From Roseibium suaedae (GTDB taxonomy: Bacteria > Pseudomonadota > Alphaproteobacteria > Rhizobiales > Stappiaceae): a stretch of 64,000 nucleotides of DNA. This document shows positions 9,523 through 18,253 of this stretch, piece by piece. The DNA is taken from contig NZ_FRBW01000001.1 of the NCBI RefSeq assembly GCF_900142725.1, forward strand, positions 744,001 through 808,000. Reading direction: 5' to 3'. Position 1 is the stretch's first letter; each line of letters begins with the position of its first letter. Under the pieces are notes generated by a model. That model was not told the origin of the DNA. It made no database searches and saw only the letters and a program-made list of their open reading frames with translations. The position numbers and the translations under genes were made by a program.

Positions 9523-9607
9523 GCAACCGCTAGACCCTAGCGAGTTTGACGCGACTCCGGTGGCGGCGCCTTAACAGCGCCGCCTAACCGGAATTTGGAG
9601 ACAGGAA

Positions 9608-10168
9608 ATGGCAAGCCAAACCCATTCTAACACCGAAGGCACGCACGAAGCGATCGATGTGCCTGCGGGTGAGCACGGTGCGGGTTTCCCGCCGTTCGAC
9701 AGCAATACGTTTGCATCGCAGATCCTGTGGCTGGCCATTTTCTTTGGCCTGTTCTACTGGATCATGAAGAACGTGGCCGTCCCTCGGCTGGCTGGCATCC
9801 TTGAAGACCGCAAGGATCGCATTGCTGGTGATCTTGCTGAAGCTAACCGCCTCAAGCAGGAAACCGATGCAGCCATTGCAGCTTACGAGCAGGCTCTTGC
9901 CGAAGCTCGTAACAAGGCTCACGGCATTGCCGCTGAAACGCGTGCGAAGCTGAAGGCCGAAAACGAAGCCCGCCGTGAGAAGGCTGAAGCAGATCTGGCT
10001 GTGAAGCTGGCCGCTGCCGAAAGCAACATCGCGGACATCAAGGCAAAAGCTTTGTCTCAGGTTGGCGAGATTGCCGGTGAAACCACCTCGGCACTTGTCG
10101 AAGCTCTGGTTGGGAAGGCTCCCAAGGAAGCCGATCTGTCCAAGGCCGTCAAAGCTGCGATGAACTGA
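9608..10168 (+). CDS. atpF2: F0F1 ATP synthase subunit b'
   Basis: A 186-residue stator protein: a cytoplasmic N-terminal extension (about 1-38), one membrane helix (FASQILWLAIFFGLFYWIM), then a long alanine- and glutamate-rich right-handed coiled coil to the end. Photosynthetic and alphaproteobacterial ATP synthases use b and b' as a heterodimer, encoded by adjacent genes; the longer N-terminal extension and order (before b) mark this one as b'. Ten nucleotides separate it from atpF. Confidence 0.94.
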   Translation: MASQTHSNTEGTHEAIDVPAGEHGAGFPPFDSNTFASQILWLAIFFGLFYWIMKNVAVPRLAGILEDRKDRIAGDLAEANRLKQETDAAIAAYEQALAEARNKAHGIAAETRAKLKAENEARREKAEADLAVKLAAAESNIADIKAKALSQVGEIAGETTSALVEALVGKAPKEADLSKAVKAAMN

Positions 10169-10178
10169 GGAGACGACA

Positions 10179-10658
10179 ATGGATGCAACATTCTGGGCCT
10201 TTGTAGGCCTCGTCATCTTCCTCGCAGCGATGTTCTGGATCAAGATTCCGTCGAAGATCGGCGGAGCTCTGGACAATCGTGCGGACGCTATCCGCGCTGA
10301 ACTGGACGAAGCCCGCCGGCTTCGCGAAGAAGCTCAGGCTCTTCTGTCTGACTATCAGCGCAAGCGCCACGAAGCGGAAGCGGAAGCCGAAGCCATCGTT
10401 GCTGAAGCCACTGCCGAAGCCGAGCGTCTGACGCTTGAAACCAATCAGGCTCTTGAAGAGCTGATCGCACGCCGGTCCAAGGCTGCGGAAGAGAAGATTT
10501 CCCAGGCTGAAACCCAGGCAATCTCCGAAGTCCGCGCCCGCGCAGCAGATATCGCTGTTGCCGCTGCCGAGCAGATCCTGTCTGCCACGGTGAAGGACAA
10601 GGTTGCTGACGATATTCTTTCCAAGAGCATCGATCAGGTTAAGGCAAAGCTGAACTGA
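10179..10658 (+). CDS. atpF: F0F1 ATP synthase subunit b
   Basis: A 159-residue stator subunit: a short N-terminal membrane helix (FWAFVGLVIFLAAMFWIKIP) and an extended coiled coil (EARRLREEAQALLSDYQRKRHEA onward in heptads) that reaches to the F1 head. Partner of the b' product upstream. AGGAG lies 8 nt before the ATG. Last gene of the operon, followed at once by a strong intrinsic terminator. Confidence 0.95.
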   Translation: MDATFWAFVGLVIFLAAMFWIKIPSKIGGALDNRADAIRAELDEARRLREEAQALLSDYQRKRHEAEAEAEAIVAEATAEAERLTLETNQALEELIARRSKAAEEKISQAETQAISEVRARAADIAVAAAEQILSATVKDKVADDILSKSIDQVKAKLN

Positions 10659-10680
10659 TCGTCATGGTCATCAGTTTTTG

Positions 10681-10707
10681 AAAAGCGGCCTCCGGGCCGC
10701 TTTTTTT
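10681..10707 (+). terminator. Intrinsic terminator of the atp operon
   Basis: AAAAGCGGCC-tccg-GGCCGC followed by seven T residues, 22 nt after the atpF stop. It also lies just beyond the 3' end of the convergent rnhB and could serve both strands. Confidence 0.9.
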
Positions 10708-10752
10708 ATGCCTGTTATCTGGTTTGAGCCGTGAAGGCTTTGCCCGGGAAAT

Positions 10753-11406
10753 TCAGGACAAGAGATCTCTGATCGGCTTGAATGAGCGCCTGTGCAGCGG
10801 GCATGGCCCAAGCTCCTGCAAGGCGGCCTGATGGCGCGGCACGCCGTAGCCCTTGTGAATGGCAAAGCCGTAGCCAGGAAATTCCGCATCTGCCTGAACC
10901 ATCATCCGGTCTCTCAGGACCTTGGCCACGATGGAGGCGGCTGCAATGGCAAGGCAACGCCCGTCGCCCTTGATGAGGCTTTGGCCGTCGATCCCGAGCC
11001 CGGGGGGCACGTCCTTGCCATCCACCATGACCATGCGGGGCGCATCGGGCAGGGCCTTGACCGCCCGCACCATGGCCGAAAGGGTCGCTGCCCGGATGTT
11101 GCGCTGATCGATCGTGGCGGCTGAAGCGCTGGCAATGCCGACACGGGCGCTGGTCATGATCTGATCGAAGAGCAATTCACGCTTCGCCTCGGTCAGTTTC
11201 TTGGAATCGTTCAGCCCCTCCGGAACCCGCTTGTAGTCTAGAATGACGGCCGCAGTGACAACGGGCCCGGCCCAGGGGCCGCGGCCTGCCTCGTCGACGC
11301 CGGCCAGAAGCCCGTCGAACTGGGCAGCGTGCTTGCGCTCCAGCTTCAGATTAGGGGCATCGTCGAAACGAAGGTCGAAAAGGGAGGGGGCAGAAAAACG
11401 GCTCAT
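10753..11406 (-). CDS. rnhB: Ribonuclease HII
   Basis: A 217-residue RNase HII that cleaves at ribonucleotides misincorporated in DNA. The catalytic acidic pair is Asp38-Glu39 in GVDEAGRGPWAGPVV; further family motifs are LNDSKKL and VMVDGKDVP (third acidic residue), then AIAAASIVAKVLRDRMM and GYGVPRHQAAL with the closing HRRSF. ATG 11404-11406 (MSRFSAPSLFDLRF) fits family length; the frame is open to 11622, but the upstream extension looks non-coding. Convergent with the atp operon and 37 nt after the radical SAM gene on the same strand. Confidence 0.96.
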   Translation of the reverse strand: MSRFSAPSLFDLRFDDAPNLKLERKHAAQFDGLLAGVDEAGRGPWAGPVVTAAVILDYKRVPEGLNDSKKLTEAKRELLFDQIMTSARVGIASASAATIDQRNIRAATLSAMVRAVKALPDAPRMVMVDGKDVPPGLGIDGQSLIKGDGRCLAIAAASIVAKVLRDRMMVQADAEFPGYGFAIHKGYGVPRHQAALQELGPCPLHRRSFKPIRDLLS

Positions 11407-11443
11407 GCCCGACAGTGGCAAGGCGGCGGCGTCCCGGCAAGTC

Positions 11444-12586
11444 TCAGTTGCCGAAGAGATCCAGTTGCACCCCGCCTTTTTGCGGCGAGATGAACTGTTC
11501 ACAGTCCAGCTTATGGCGCCGCGTATTGAGGCCCAGGCGTTTTGCCGCCAGCTGAAACCGGCGGGCGATCTGATCCGCATAGGGACCCTTGCCGCGCATG
11601 CGCTCCCCCCATTTGGCGTCATAGTCCTTGCCGTCCCGCATGGAGCGGATGAGGCTCATCACATGACGGTATTTGTCCGGCCGCTCGCGCACCAGCCAGT
11701 CCCGGAAGAGTTCGGACACTTCAAGGGGAAGTCTCAGAAGGATGAAACCTGCTTCTGCAGCGCCATGCTCGTGTGCTCCCTCCAGGATGCTCTCCAACTC
11801 GCTGTCCGTGAGAGCGGGGATCACCGGGGCGATCATGACGGAGGTGGGAATGCCTGCCTCCGACAGGGCCTTGACCGCGTCAAGGCGCTTTTGCGGCGTG
11901 GACGCGCGCGGTTCCATGGCCCGGCAGAGCTTCCGGTCAAGGGTGGTAATGGACAGGGCAACCTTGGCCAGATTGCGCTCGGCCATGCGGGAGAGGATGT
12001 CCGCGTCCCGAACGACGAGGGCCGATTTGGTGACGATGGCCACCGGATGGCTGCACCGGTCCAGGACCTCCAGAACCTCGCGCATGATCTTGTAGCGCCG
12101 CTCGATCGGCTGATAGGGATCCGTGTTGGTGCCGATGGCAATCGGCCGGACCGTGTAGCCCGGCCGGGACACTTCCCGCTCAAGAAGCTCGGCCGCATTG
12201 GGCTTGGCAAAGAGCCGGGTTTCAAAGTCCAGCCCCGGTGACATGCCCATGAAGGCATGGCTCGGCCGGGCAAAACAATAGATGCAGCCGTGCTCGCAGC
12301 CCCGGTAAGGGTTCACGGAGCGGTCGAAGGACAAATCGGGCGAGGCGTTGCGGGTGATGATGGTCCGGGCGCGTTCCTCCTGAACGCTTGTCTTGAAGGC
12401 GGGCAACTCCTCCAGACCGTCCCAGCCATCATCGAAGGCCTCCGTTGCAAGCCTTTCGAACCGTCCGGCCATGTTCAGACCAGCGCCGCGGCCTCTCCGG
12501 CGTGTTTCTGCAACCGGGGCCTGCGGAGAAAGTTGAGGCTCCATGTCCGGATAAGTCTTTGAATCGTTTAGAATGGGACGCGGCAT
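11444..12586 (-). CDS. PA0069-family radical SAM protein
   Basis: A 380-residue radical SAM protein of the SplB-like PA0069 group. The cluster-binding cysteines are C97-X3-C101-X2-C104 in NPYRGCEHGCIYCFARPSH. Further conserved blocks are IAIGTNTDPYQPIERRYK and LSITTLDRKLCRAMEPRASTPQKRLDAV. The N-terminus (RRRGRGAGLNMAGRFE) is also typical. The reaction of this group is not established; relationship to spore photoproduct lyase suggests radical chemistry on nucleic acid or another substrate, but that is conjecture. An internal ATG (MEPQLSP, residue 15) is an alternative start. The neighbouring rnhB downstream is a recurrent partner in Rhizobiales. Confidence 0.88.
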   Translation of the reverse strand: MPRPILNDSKTYPDMEPQLSPQAPVAETRRRGRGAGLNMAGRFERLATEAFDDGWDGLEELPAFKTSVQEERARTIITRNASPDLSFDRSVNPYRGCEHGCIYCFARPSHAFMGMSPGLDFETRLFAKPNAAELLEREVSRPGYTVRPIAIGTNTDPYQPIERRYKIMREVLEVLDRCSHPVAIVTKSALVVRDADILSRMAERNLAKVALSITTLDRKLCRAMEPRASTPQKRLDAVKALSEAGIPTSVMIAPVIPALTDSELESILEGAHEHGAAEAGFILLRLPLEVSELFRDWLVRERPDKYRHVMSLIRSMRDGKDYDAKWGERMRGKGPYADQIARRFQLAAKRLGLNTRRHKLDCEQFISPQKGGVQLDLFGN

Positions 12587-12699
12587 GGAAACTGGGCTCG
12601 TTCGCTCAAATCAGAACATAACAGGAACATTAATCGAAGTGCGCGATAATTCAAGGCGCTCTTCTCGCAATCCAGCGAAAAAGCCGTTACAACATTGTC

Positions 12700-13395
12700 A
12701 TGATTACCGTGATCATCCCGACCTTGAACTCCGAGAAAGACCTCGCCCACACGCTGGCGGCCCTGGTTCCGGCGGCTGCAGAAGGCGTGGTGAAAGAGGT
12801 TTTCATTGTTGATGGTGGCTCAACGGACCACACGGATCAGGTTGCAGACGCAGCCGGTTGCGAGTGGTTGGCCATCCCGGCAAGCCGTGGTGAAAGGCTC
12901 ACCGCAGGTGTGAGCCAGTCCCGGCGCGGCGAATGGCTCTTGTTCCTGTCTGCCGATTCCGTTCTCGAAAGCGGCTGGCATCATGAGGCCCAGTCCTTCA
13001 TCGAGCGTGCCGAGCGTTCCGGTGGTGGCGACCGGACGGCTGCGGCCTTCATGCTGAGATACGACGCCTTCGGCCTTGGTCCGCGCGTGTCTGAAGCCCT
13101 TGCGATGATCCGCTCCCGCCTGCTTGGAATGCCCTATGGCAACCAGGGCCTCCTGATCTCGCGCCGGTTCTATACTCGGATTGGCGGTCACCGGCCCTTG
13201 CCGGAGATGGAAGATCTGGATCTCGTCAAACGCATCGGCGCAAGGCGCCTGCATTCGCTCCGGTCTGCTGCGATTTCTTCCGGCCGTCAGGAACGCGACC
13301 AGGGCATGCTTACCAACACTCGCCGTGCACTCGCCCGCTTTGTCGTCGGCACGTTCCGGCTGCCGACCAAACTGGTGCTCAAGCTGCACGGATGA
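12700..13395 (+). CDS. Family 2 glycosyltransferase (TIGR04283-like)
   Basis: A 231-residue GT-A-fold protein without membrane segments. N-terminal nucleotide-sugar site ITVIIPTLNSEKDL, then VDGGSTDHTDQVA; the DxD-like motif is replaced by LSADSVL, and the later part has PYGNQGLLISRRFYTRIGGHRPLPEMEDLDLVKRIG, a pattern of the TIGR04283 group. Acceptor and sugar are unknown. It is divergent from the radical SAM gene with a 113-bp shared promoter region. The family is often near moaB in this bacterial group, as here. Confidence 0.8.
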   Translation: MITVIIPTLNSEKDLAHTLAALVPAAAEGVVKEVFIVDGGSTDHTDQVADAAGCEWLAIPASRGERLTAGVSQSRRGEWLLFLSADSVLESGWHHEAQSFIERAERSGGGDRTAAAFMLRYDAFGLGPRVSEALAMIRSRLLGMPYGNQGLLISRRFYTRIGGHRPLPEMEDLDLVKRIGARRLHSLRSAAISSGRQERDQGMLTNTRRALARFVVGTFRLPTKLVLKLHG

Positions 13396-13430
13396 GGCAG
13401 CGTGCAGCCTCATCTATTTGATGCAATGTG

Positions 13431-13805
13431 CTAGTTGGGAGTGACCTGAATGCCACTCACCCGATCCGGCCTTACGTTGCAGCTCCACAGATACATGTGG
13501 ACCTGATCGGCTGTGTATTCCTTCTCAACCTTGCCAACCTTGTAGCTGGGCATCTCCAGATCCCAGGGCCCGGCGGAATCTGCCGGATTGCCTGCAAAGG
13601 TTCGCGCACCCGCCGGAAGGCAGGCCAGGATGTAATTGGTCCGGAACGCCTCCGGGTTTGGATGGCGTCCAGCCCCCTGGAAGGTGAAGTTCAGTTCAAA
13701 ATCAGCGGTGGCATAAGCAGGGGCTGCTGCCAAAAGCAGAAATGCTGCGCATCCGGCCTTCATGGCCGCTGCCTTCAGGAAAGGTCTCTTGATGTCACCT
13801 GTCAT
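13431..13805 (-). CDS. Small secreted protein of unknown function
   Basis: A 124-residue protein I do not recognise. It has a positively charged N-terminus, a hydrophobic signal (AGCAAFLLLAAAPAYA) and a mature domain of about 90 residues with two cysteines (ILACLPAG and LWSCNVRP) that may form a disulfide. ATG 13803-13805 is chosen because GGAGGA lies 9 nt upstream; the frame is open to 13904 without a better start. A bidirectional terminator at 13907-13939 separates it from the Fsr-type gene, so it probably has its own promoter. Confidence 0.65.
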   Translation of the reverse strand: MTGDIKRPFLKAAAMKAGCAAFLLLAAAPAYATADFELNFTFQGAGRHPNPEAFRTNYILACLPAGARTFAGNPADSAGPWDLEMPSYKVGKVEKEYTADQVHMYLWSCNVRPDRVSGIQVTPN

Positions 13806-13906
13806 TGCATGGTCCTCCAGCTTTTCGGGCAAGTGCCCTTCCTGAAGGACGAATGCTGACAGGATTTGTGAGAGACCCTTTTCCGGACTTGCCTGAAGTG
13901 ACAAGC

Positions 13907-13939
13907 AAAAGGCCGCAAGCAGGAAACTTGCGGCCTTTT
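13907..13939. terminator. Bidirectional intrinsic terminator after the Fsr-type exporter
   Basis: AAAAGGCCGCAAG and CTTGCGGCCTTTT pair in a 13-bp stem with a 7-nt loop; A and T runs on both sides make it functional in either direction. It lies 3 nt past the stop of the leftward MFS gene. Confidence 0.85.
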
Positions 13940-13942
13940 ATG

Positions 13943-15160
13943 TCATCTGTGTTCGAGCTTGGGCAGGAACACGGTCAGGATGCCGAAGACCGGCAGGAAC
14001 GCACAGGCGCGGTAGACGAACTCGATGCCCATCGTGTCAGCGATGTCGCCCAGAACGGCTGCGCCGATCCCGGCGATGCCGAAGGCAAAGCCGAAGAAAA
14101 GACCGGCGATCAGTCCAATGCGGCTTGGCACCAGCTCCTGGGCAAAGACGATGATGGCCGAGAAAGCCGAAGCAATGACCACGCCGATGATCACCGTCAG
14201 CACTGCCGTCCAGAACAGGTTGGCGTAGGGCAGGATCAGGGTGAAGGGCAGGACGCCCAGGATAGAGATCCAGATGACGACCTTGCGGCCAATCCGGTCC
14301 CCGACTGGTCCGCCGATAACGGTTCCGGCCGCAACTGCCCCCAGGAAGACGAACAGCAGAAGCTGAGAGTCCCGGATGTCGACGCCGAATTTCTCCATCA
14401 GATAGAAGGTGTAGTAGTTCGTCAGGCTGGCGAGATAGATGTATTTCGAGAAGACCAGCAGGCCCAGAACGGTCAGGGCGACGATTACCTTGCGGCGAGG
14501 CAAGGGGTTGGATGCTACCGCCGCACGATTGGCCGGTGCCTTGCGCCGGCCTGCATACCAGCTCCCGACCTGCCACAGGACCAGCATGGCCAGGAGGGCG
14601 GCAGCGCAGAACCAGGCAACGCTTTTCTGCCCATGAGGAAGCACGATGAAGGCGGCCAGCAAGGGGCCGAGCGCCGTGCCAAAGTTTCCGCCCACCTGGA
14701 ACAGCGACTGGGCCAGTCCATGGCGTCCGCCCGAGGCCATGCGGGCAATGCGCGAGGCTTCCGGGTGGAAGACGGCAGAGCCGAGGCCGATAAGGGCGCA
14801 GGCCACCAGCATCAGGCCATATTCCGTCGAATAGGCAAGCAGGATCAGCCCGGCGAAGGTCGAACCCATGGCGATGGCCAGCGAGTAGGGTTGGGGATGC
14901 TTGTCCGTGTAGATGCCGACGAGCGGCTGAAGCAGGGACGCGGTGACCTGGAACGTCAGCGTCATCATGCCGATCTGGCCGAAGTCGAGGGCATAGCTGC
15001 TTTTCAGGATCGGATAGATCCCGGCAAGAAGCGACTGCATCATATCGTTCAGCATGTGGCAGAAGCTCAGGGCCGCGATCACGGTGAAGGTGGTCGTTGA
15101 GGCAGCCTGAGAAGGGACGGCAGCCGAGGCAGGGGCTGCAGCCGTTTGGGCATTGCTCAA
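13943..15160 (-). CDS. MFS exporter, fosmidomycin-resistance (Fsr) type
   Basis: A 405-residue 12-helix major facilitator. Landmarks include FCHMLNDMMQSLLAGIYPILK in helix 1, FHPEASRIARMASGGRHGLAQSLFQVGGNFG (the Fsr-type loop) and GGPVGDRIGRK in the second half. Fsr relatives export fosmidomycin and other drugs; the natural substrate here is not known. Start TTG 15158-15160 (residues MSNAQTAAAP) has GGAG 9 nt upstream; no ATG of similar quality fits. Divergent from an AraC-family gene at 15294, a pairing that suggests the regulator controls this exporter. Confidence 0.88.
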   Translation of the reverse strand: MSNAQTAAAPASAAVPSQAASTTTFTVIAALSFCHMLNDMMQSLLAGIYPILKSSYALDFGQIGMMTLTFQVTASLLQPLVGIYTDKHPQPYSLAIAMGSTFAGLILLAYSTEYGLMLVACALIGLGSAVFHPEASRIARMASGGRHGLAQSLFQVGGNFGTALGPLLAAFIVLPHGQKSVAWFCAAALLAMLVLWQVGSWYAGRRKAPANRAAVASNPLPRRKVIVALTVLGLLVFSKYIYLASLTNYYTFYLMEKFGVDIRDSQLLLFVFLGAVAAGTVIGGPVGDRIGRKVVIWISILGVLPFTLILPYANLFWTAVLTVIIGVVIASAFSAIIVFAQELVPSRIGLIAGLFFGFAFGIAGIGAAVLGDIADTMGIEFVYRACAFLPVFGILTVFLPKLEHR

Positions 15161-15293
15161 GGTATTACTCCGTCCAGTTGCCCTTGAGGGCGATTGCTTG
15201 AAAAAGCATAGACGGCTTTTCCCGGCCCGCTTTCGTGTTATGGTCCATTTCTTTTTCAATTGGGCCAAAGCAGTGAAGAGAGCGGAGATCACG

Positions 15294-16148
15294 ATGGGGA
15301 GCGAGCCGAAAGCGGCGGACAGCGTGTGGTCTCGGGTGGGGGAGCGGGACAAGGGCCAGGATCCGTCCTTTCCGGTTCTGGAAAGCCATGACCAGATCGT
15401 GGAGCGGCTGGACAGGCTGGAGGGGCCGGTCATCGCCAAAGCCAGCGATTATGTCGACGGTCACGTGGTGCCGCCTCACAGCCATAGCCGGGCCCAGCTC
15501 ATCTATGCGCATGCTGGCGTGGTCACGGTTTCAACGGAACTCGGCCGCTGGATGGTGCCGCCGGGCCATGCGCTCTGGGTGCCGGCGGGCGTGGTGCACT
15601 CGGTCACGGCCATTGGTGCGGTGCGCATGCGGTCCATCTATGTCATGCCGGGAGCGGTCGCGGATCTGCCTGAGGCATGCCGCGCGGTCGGGCTGACGGA
15701 TCTGATGCGCAGCCTGATCCTGGAAGCCGTGAAGCTACCCCTGGGAGAAAGACTGCCAGCCCGGGCTGCGCTGATCCTGGCGCTCATTCAGGAGGAAATT
15801 CCCAATCTGCCGGAGCGGCCGCTGGGGCTGCCCATGCCGGCTACGGCCCGGCTTGCAACTCTCTGCCGGGGTTTTGTCGAGGATCCGTCTCTGGGGGCGG
15901 CCATTGATGACTGGGCAGACCGGGCAGGCATGAGCCGGAGGAGTTTCACCCGCCTGTTCCGGTCAGAGACAGGTCTCAGCCTGTCCGCCTGGCGTCAGCA
16001 GGCTTGCATCTTTGCAGCCCTGCCGAGGCTCGCAGGTGGTGAGGCGGTGACGAATGTGGCCCTGGATCTGGGCTATGAAAGTGCTGCCGCCTTCTCGACC
16101 ATGTTCAAGCGGATGACTGGCCTGGTGCCCAGCCGTTATTTGGACTGA
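15294..16148 (+). CDS. AraC-family transcriptional regulator (cupin + HTH, NimR-like)
   Basis: A 284-residue regulator: an N-terminal cupin sensor (about 45-130, VPPHSHSRAQLIYAHAGVVTV) and a C-terminal AraC double helix-turn-helix (about 185-284) with WADRAGMSRRSFTRLFRSETG, LSLSAWRQQACI and VALDLGYESAAAFSTMFKRMTG. Resembles regulators placed beside MFS drug exporters. Start ATG 15294 has GGAG 8 nt upstream; an open extension to 15153 overlaps the exporter's promoter and N-terminus and is unlikely. The 133-bp divergent gap should hold the operator. Confidence 0.88.
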   Translation: MGSEPKAADSVWSRVGERDKGQDPSFPVLESHDQIVERLDRLEGPVIAKASDYVDGHVVPPHSHSRAQLIYAHAGVVTVSTELGRWMVPPGHALWVPAGVVHSVTAIGAVRMRSIYVMPGAVADLPEACRAVGLTDLMRSLILEAVKLPLGERLPARAALILALIQEEIPNLPERPLGLPMPATARLATLCRGFVEDPSLGAAIDDWADRAGMSRRSFTRLFRSETGLSLSAWRQQACIFAALPRLAGGEAVTNVALDLGYESAAAFSTMFKRMTGLVPSRYLD

Positions 16149-16157
16149 GTTGAGCGT

Positions 16158-16715
16158 TCATGCCTCGCGCAGCTTGCCGCGCTTCAGATGCTCATCCAGT
16201 CGCGGCATGATCTCCACGAAGTTGCAGGGCATGTGCCGGTAGTCAAGCTGCCCCTTCAAGATGCCGTCCCAGGCGTCCTTGCAGGCGCCGGTGGAGCCGG
16301 GCAGGGCGAAGATGTAGGTCGCGCCAGCCACCCCGCCTGTCGCGCGGGACTGAATGGTCGACGTTCCGATCTTGTCATAGGAAATCCGGTGAAAGACCTC
16401 CGAAAAGCCGTCCATGCGCTTTTCGAACAGCGGCTCAAGGGCCTCGGGGGTCACATCCCTCCCGGTGAAACCCGTGCCGCCGGTGGTGATCACCACATCA
16501 ACGCCCTTGTCGGCAATCCAGCCCTGAACCACGGCGCGGATCGCAGGGACATCATCCTTGACGATCTTCCGGTCTGCTAGATGGTGCCCGGCCGTCGTGA
16601 TGCGCTCCGCAAGGGTCGCGCCCGACTTGTCTTCTTCAAGGCTGCGTGTGTCCGACACGGTCAGAACCGCGATGTTGAGCGGAATGAACGGGCGGCTTTC
16701 GTCAATGCGGTTCAT
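16158..16715 (-). CDS. moaB: Molybdenum cofactor biosynthesis protein MoaB/MogA type
   Basis: A 185-residue MoCF-fold protein that adenylylates molybdopterin or serves that role in molybdenum cofactor synthesis. Family motifs are LTVSDTRS, the [17 protein letters not shown] nucleotide loop, [13 protein letters not shown] [21 protein letters not shown], and the ALPGSTGAC segment. ATG 16713-16715 ([17 protein letters not shown]) agrees with known MoaB starts; the longer frame to 16949 is not supported. Convergent with the AraC gene, 9 nt apart. Confidence 0.93.
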   Translation of the reverse strand: MNRIDESRPFIPLNIAVLTVSDTRSLEEDKSGATLAERITTAGHHLADRKIVKDDVPAIRAVVQGWIADKGVDVVITTGGTGFTGRDVTPEALEPLFEKRMDGFSEVFHRISYDKIGTSTIQSRATGGVAGATYIFALPGSTGACKDAWDGILKGQLDYRHMPCNFVEIMPRLDEHLKRGKLREA

Positions 16716-16879
16716 GGCTGGTTCCTCGGCAGCAGACGTCAGGGAAAGACATAGTGGACCGGGCAAGGCGGCGCCAGTGGGCACGATGGCGCGGGCGGCG
16801 GAAGGCGCTGCAGGGCTGGGTTTCCAGACGGGAGCAATCTCGCAATTGAACAGATGCTGGGAAATCGAGCTTTCCAAAT

Positions 16880-16897
16880 ATTGCGCAGATTTGCAAT
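16880..16897. promoter_or_regulatory. Imperfect dyad upstream of the aminotransferase gene
   Basis: ATTGC and GCAAT separated by 8 nt in an AT-rich stretch 93 nt before the aminotransferase ATG. Could be an AsnC/Lrp-type operator, but the match is short and may be chance. Confidence 0.25.
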
Positions 16898-16989
16898 TTT
16901 CGGACTTTTTCAAAAAATATAGGACAGCATTATTGACCTTTAATTGCACGTGTGGTTTTGTCTGGCAAAATTAGAAAGGTGGAAATGCC

Positions 16990-18213
16990 ATGTTGGACTG
17001 GTCGCATATCTACGCCTCGCGCTCTTCGCGCATGGGGGCTTCGGAAATCCGTGAACTGCTCAAGCTTCTCGATCAGCCAGACATGATTTCCTTCGCCGGC
17101 GGCATTCCGGATCCGGCCCTGTTTCCGACCGATGTGTTCGAGAAGGCTTACCGCGAGCTGTTCACCAGTCCGGCCGGACACGCAGCTCTGCAATATTCCG
17201 TTTCCGAGGGCTATGCCCCTCTGCGCGAATGGATCGCCGGGCAGATGGCCGAAATCGGCATCACCTGCGGCATCGAAAACATCATGATCACCTCCGGATC
17301 TCAGCAGGCGCTGGATTATCTGGGCAAGCTGTTCATCTCTCCGGGGGACACGATCCTGGCCGGATGGCCGACCTATCTCGGCGCCCTGCAGGCCTATAAT
17401 GCCTATGAGCCGCTCTATGACCGTCTGGAGCCCTATTCCAACCGCAGCGCGTCGGACTACCGGGATGCGGCCAAGGCCAATGGCGGCGCAGTGAAGTTCG
17501 CCTATGCCTTGCCGGATTTCGCCAACCCGACCGGCGAGACGATGGACCGCACTGCTCGTGAGCGGGTTCTGGATCTGGCGGGAGAGCTGGATGTCGCGGT
17601 CATTGAAGATGCGGCCTATCAGTCCCTTCGCTATGACGGCGAAGCCATTCCGCCAATCCTGGCGCTGGACATCGAGCGTTCAGGCGGCATCGAGCAGAGC
17701 CGGACGATCTATTGCGGCAGCTTCTCCAAGACCCTGTCGCCGGGCCTGCGTCTTGGCTGGGTCGTGGCAGCGTCTCCGGTGATTTCCCGTCTGGTCCTGA
17801 TCAAGCAGGCGTCGGACCTGAATTCCTCGACCGTCAATCAGATGATCATGAATTCTGTCGCCCGCAGCGCCTTTGCCGATCAGGTTGCCAAGATCAAGAC
17901 CGCCTATCAGGCGCGCCGCGATGCGATGCTGGCGTCCCTTGAAAAGCACATGCCTGCCGGTGTCACATGGAGCCGTCCGGAAGGTGGTATGTTCATCTGG
18001 CTGCGCCTGCCGGAAGGTCTCGACGGCGGTGCGCTGTTGAAACGGGCGGTTGCGGAAGAAAAGGTCGCGTTCGTTCCAGGCAAGGCCTTCTTTGCAGATG
18101 GCTCCGGAGCCAATACCTTGCGCCTCAGCTTCTCCTGCTCCAGTCCGGAGAAGATCGAGACCGGTATCAGCCGCCTCGGCAAGCTGTTCGCCTCGGCTCT
18201 GCAGCCTGCCTGA
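16990..18213 (+). CDS. PLP-dependent aminotransferase, class I/II (LysN/ARO8-like)
   Basis: A 407-residue fold-type I aminotransferase without the DNA-binding domain of MocR proteins. The N-terminal ISFAGGIPDPALFP, ITSGSQQALDYLGKLFISPGD, YALPDFANPTGETM, EDAAYQSLRYDG and PLP lysine Lys247 in CGSFSKTLSPGLRLGW are the 2-aminoadipate / aromatic aminotransferase group signatures. The specific amino acid cannot be told from sequence alone. The next gene starts 41 nt downstream and may be co-transcribed. Confidence 0.9.
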   Translation: MLDWSHIYASRSSRMGASEIRELLKLLDQPDMISFAGGIPDPALFPTDVFEKAYRELFTSPAGHAALQYSVSEGYAPLREWIAGQMAEIGITCGIENIMITSGSQQALDYLGKLFISPGDTILAGWPTYLGALQAYNAYEPLYDRLEPYSNRSASDYRDAAKANGGAVKFAYALPDFANPTGETMDRTARERVLDLAGELDVAVIEDAAYQSLRYDGEAIPPILALDIERSGGIEQSRTIYCGSFSKTLSPGLRLGWVVAASPVISRLVLIKQASDLNSSTVNQMIMNSVARSAFADQVAKIKTAYQARRDAMLASLEKHMPAGVTWSRPEGGMFIWLRLPEGLDGGALLKRAVAEEKVAFVPGKAFFADGSGANTLRLSFSCSSPEKIETGISRLGKLFASALQPA

Positions 18214-18253
18214 GGCGGGCTGACAGAGAGACGGGAAGGCAGGGCAGACGCTC

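Noticed and set aside
13805..15100. A 431-codon plus-strand open frame opposite the Fsr-type exporter
   Set aside because: Translation is Gln/Asp/His-rich and featureless, as expected for an antisense shadow.
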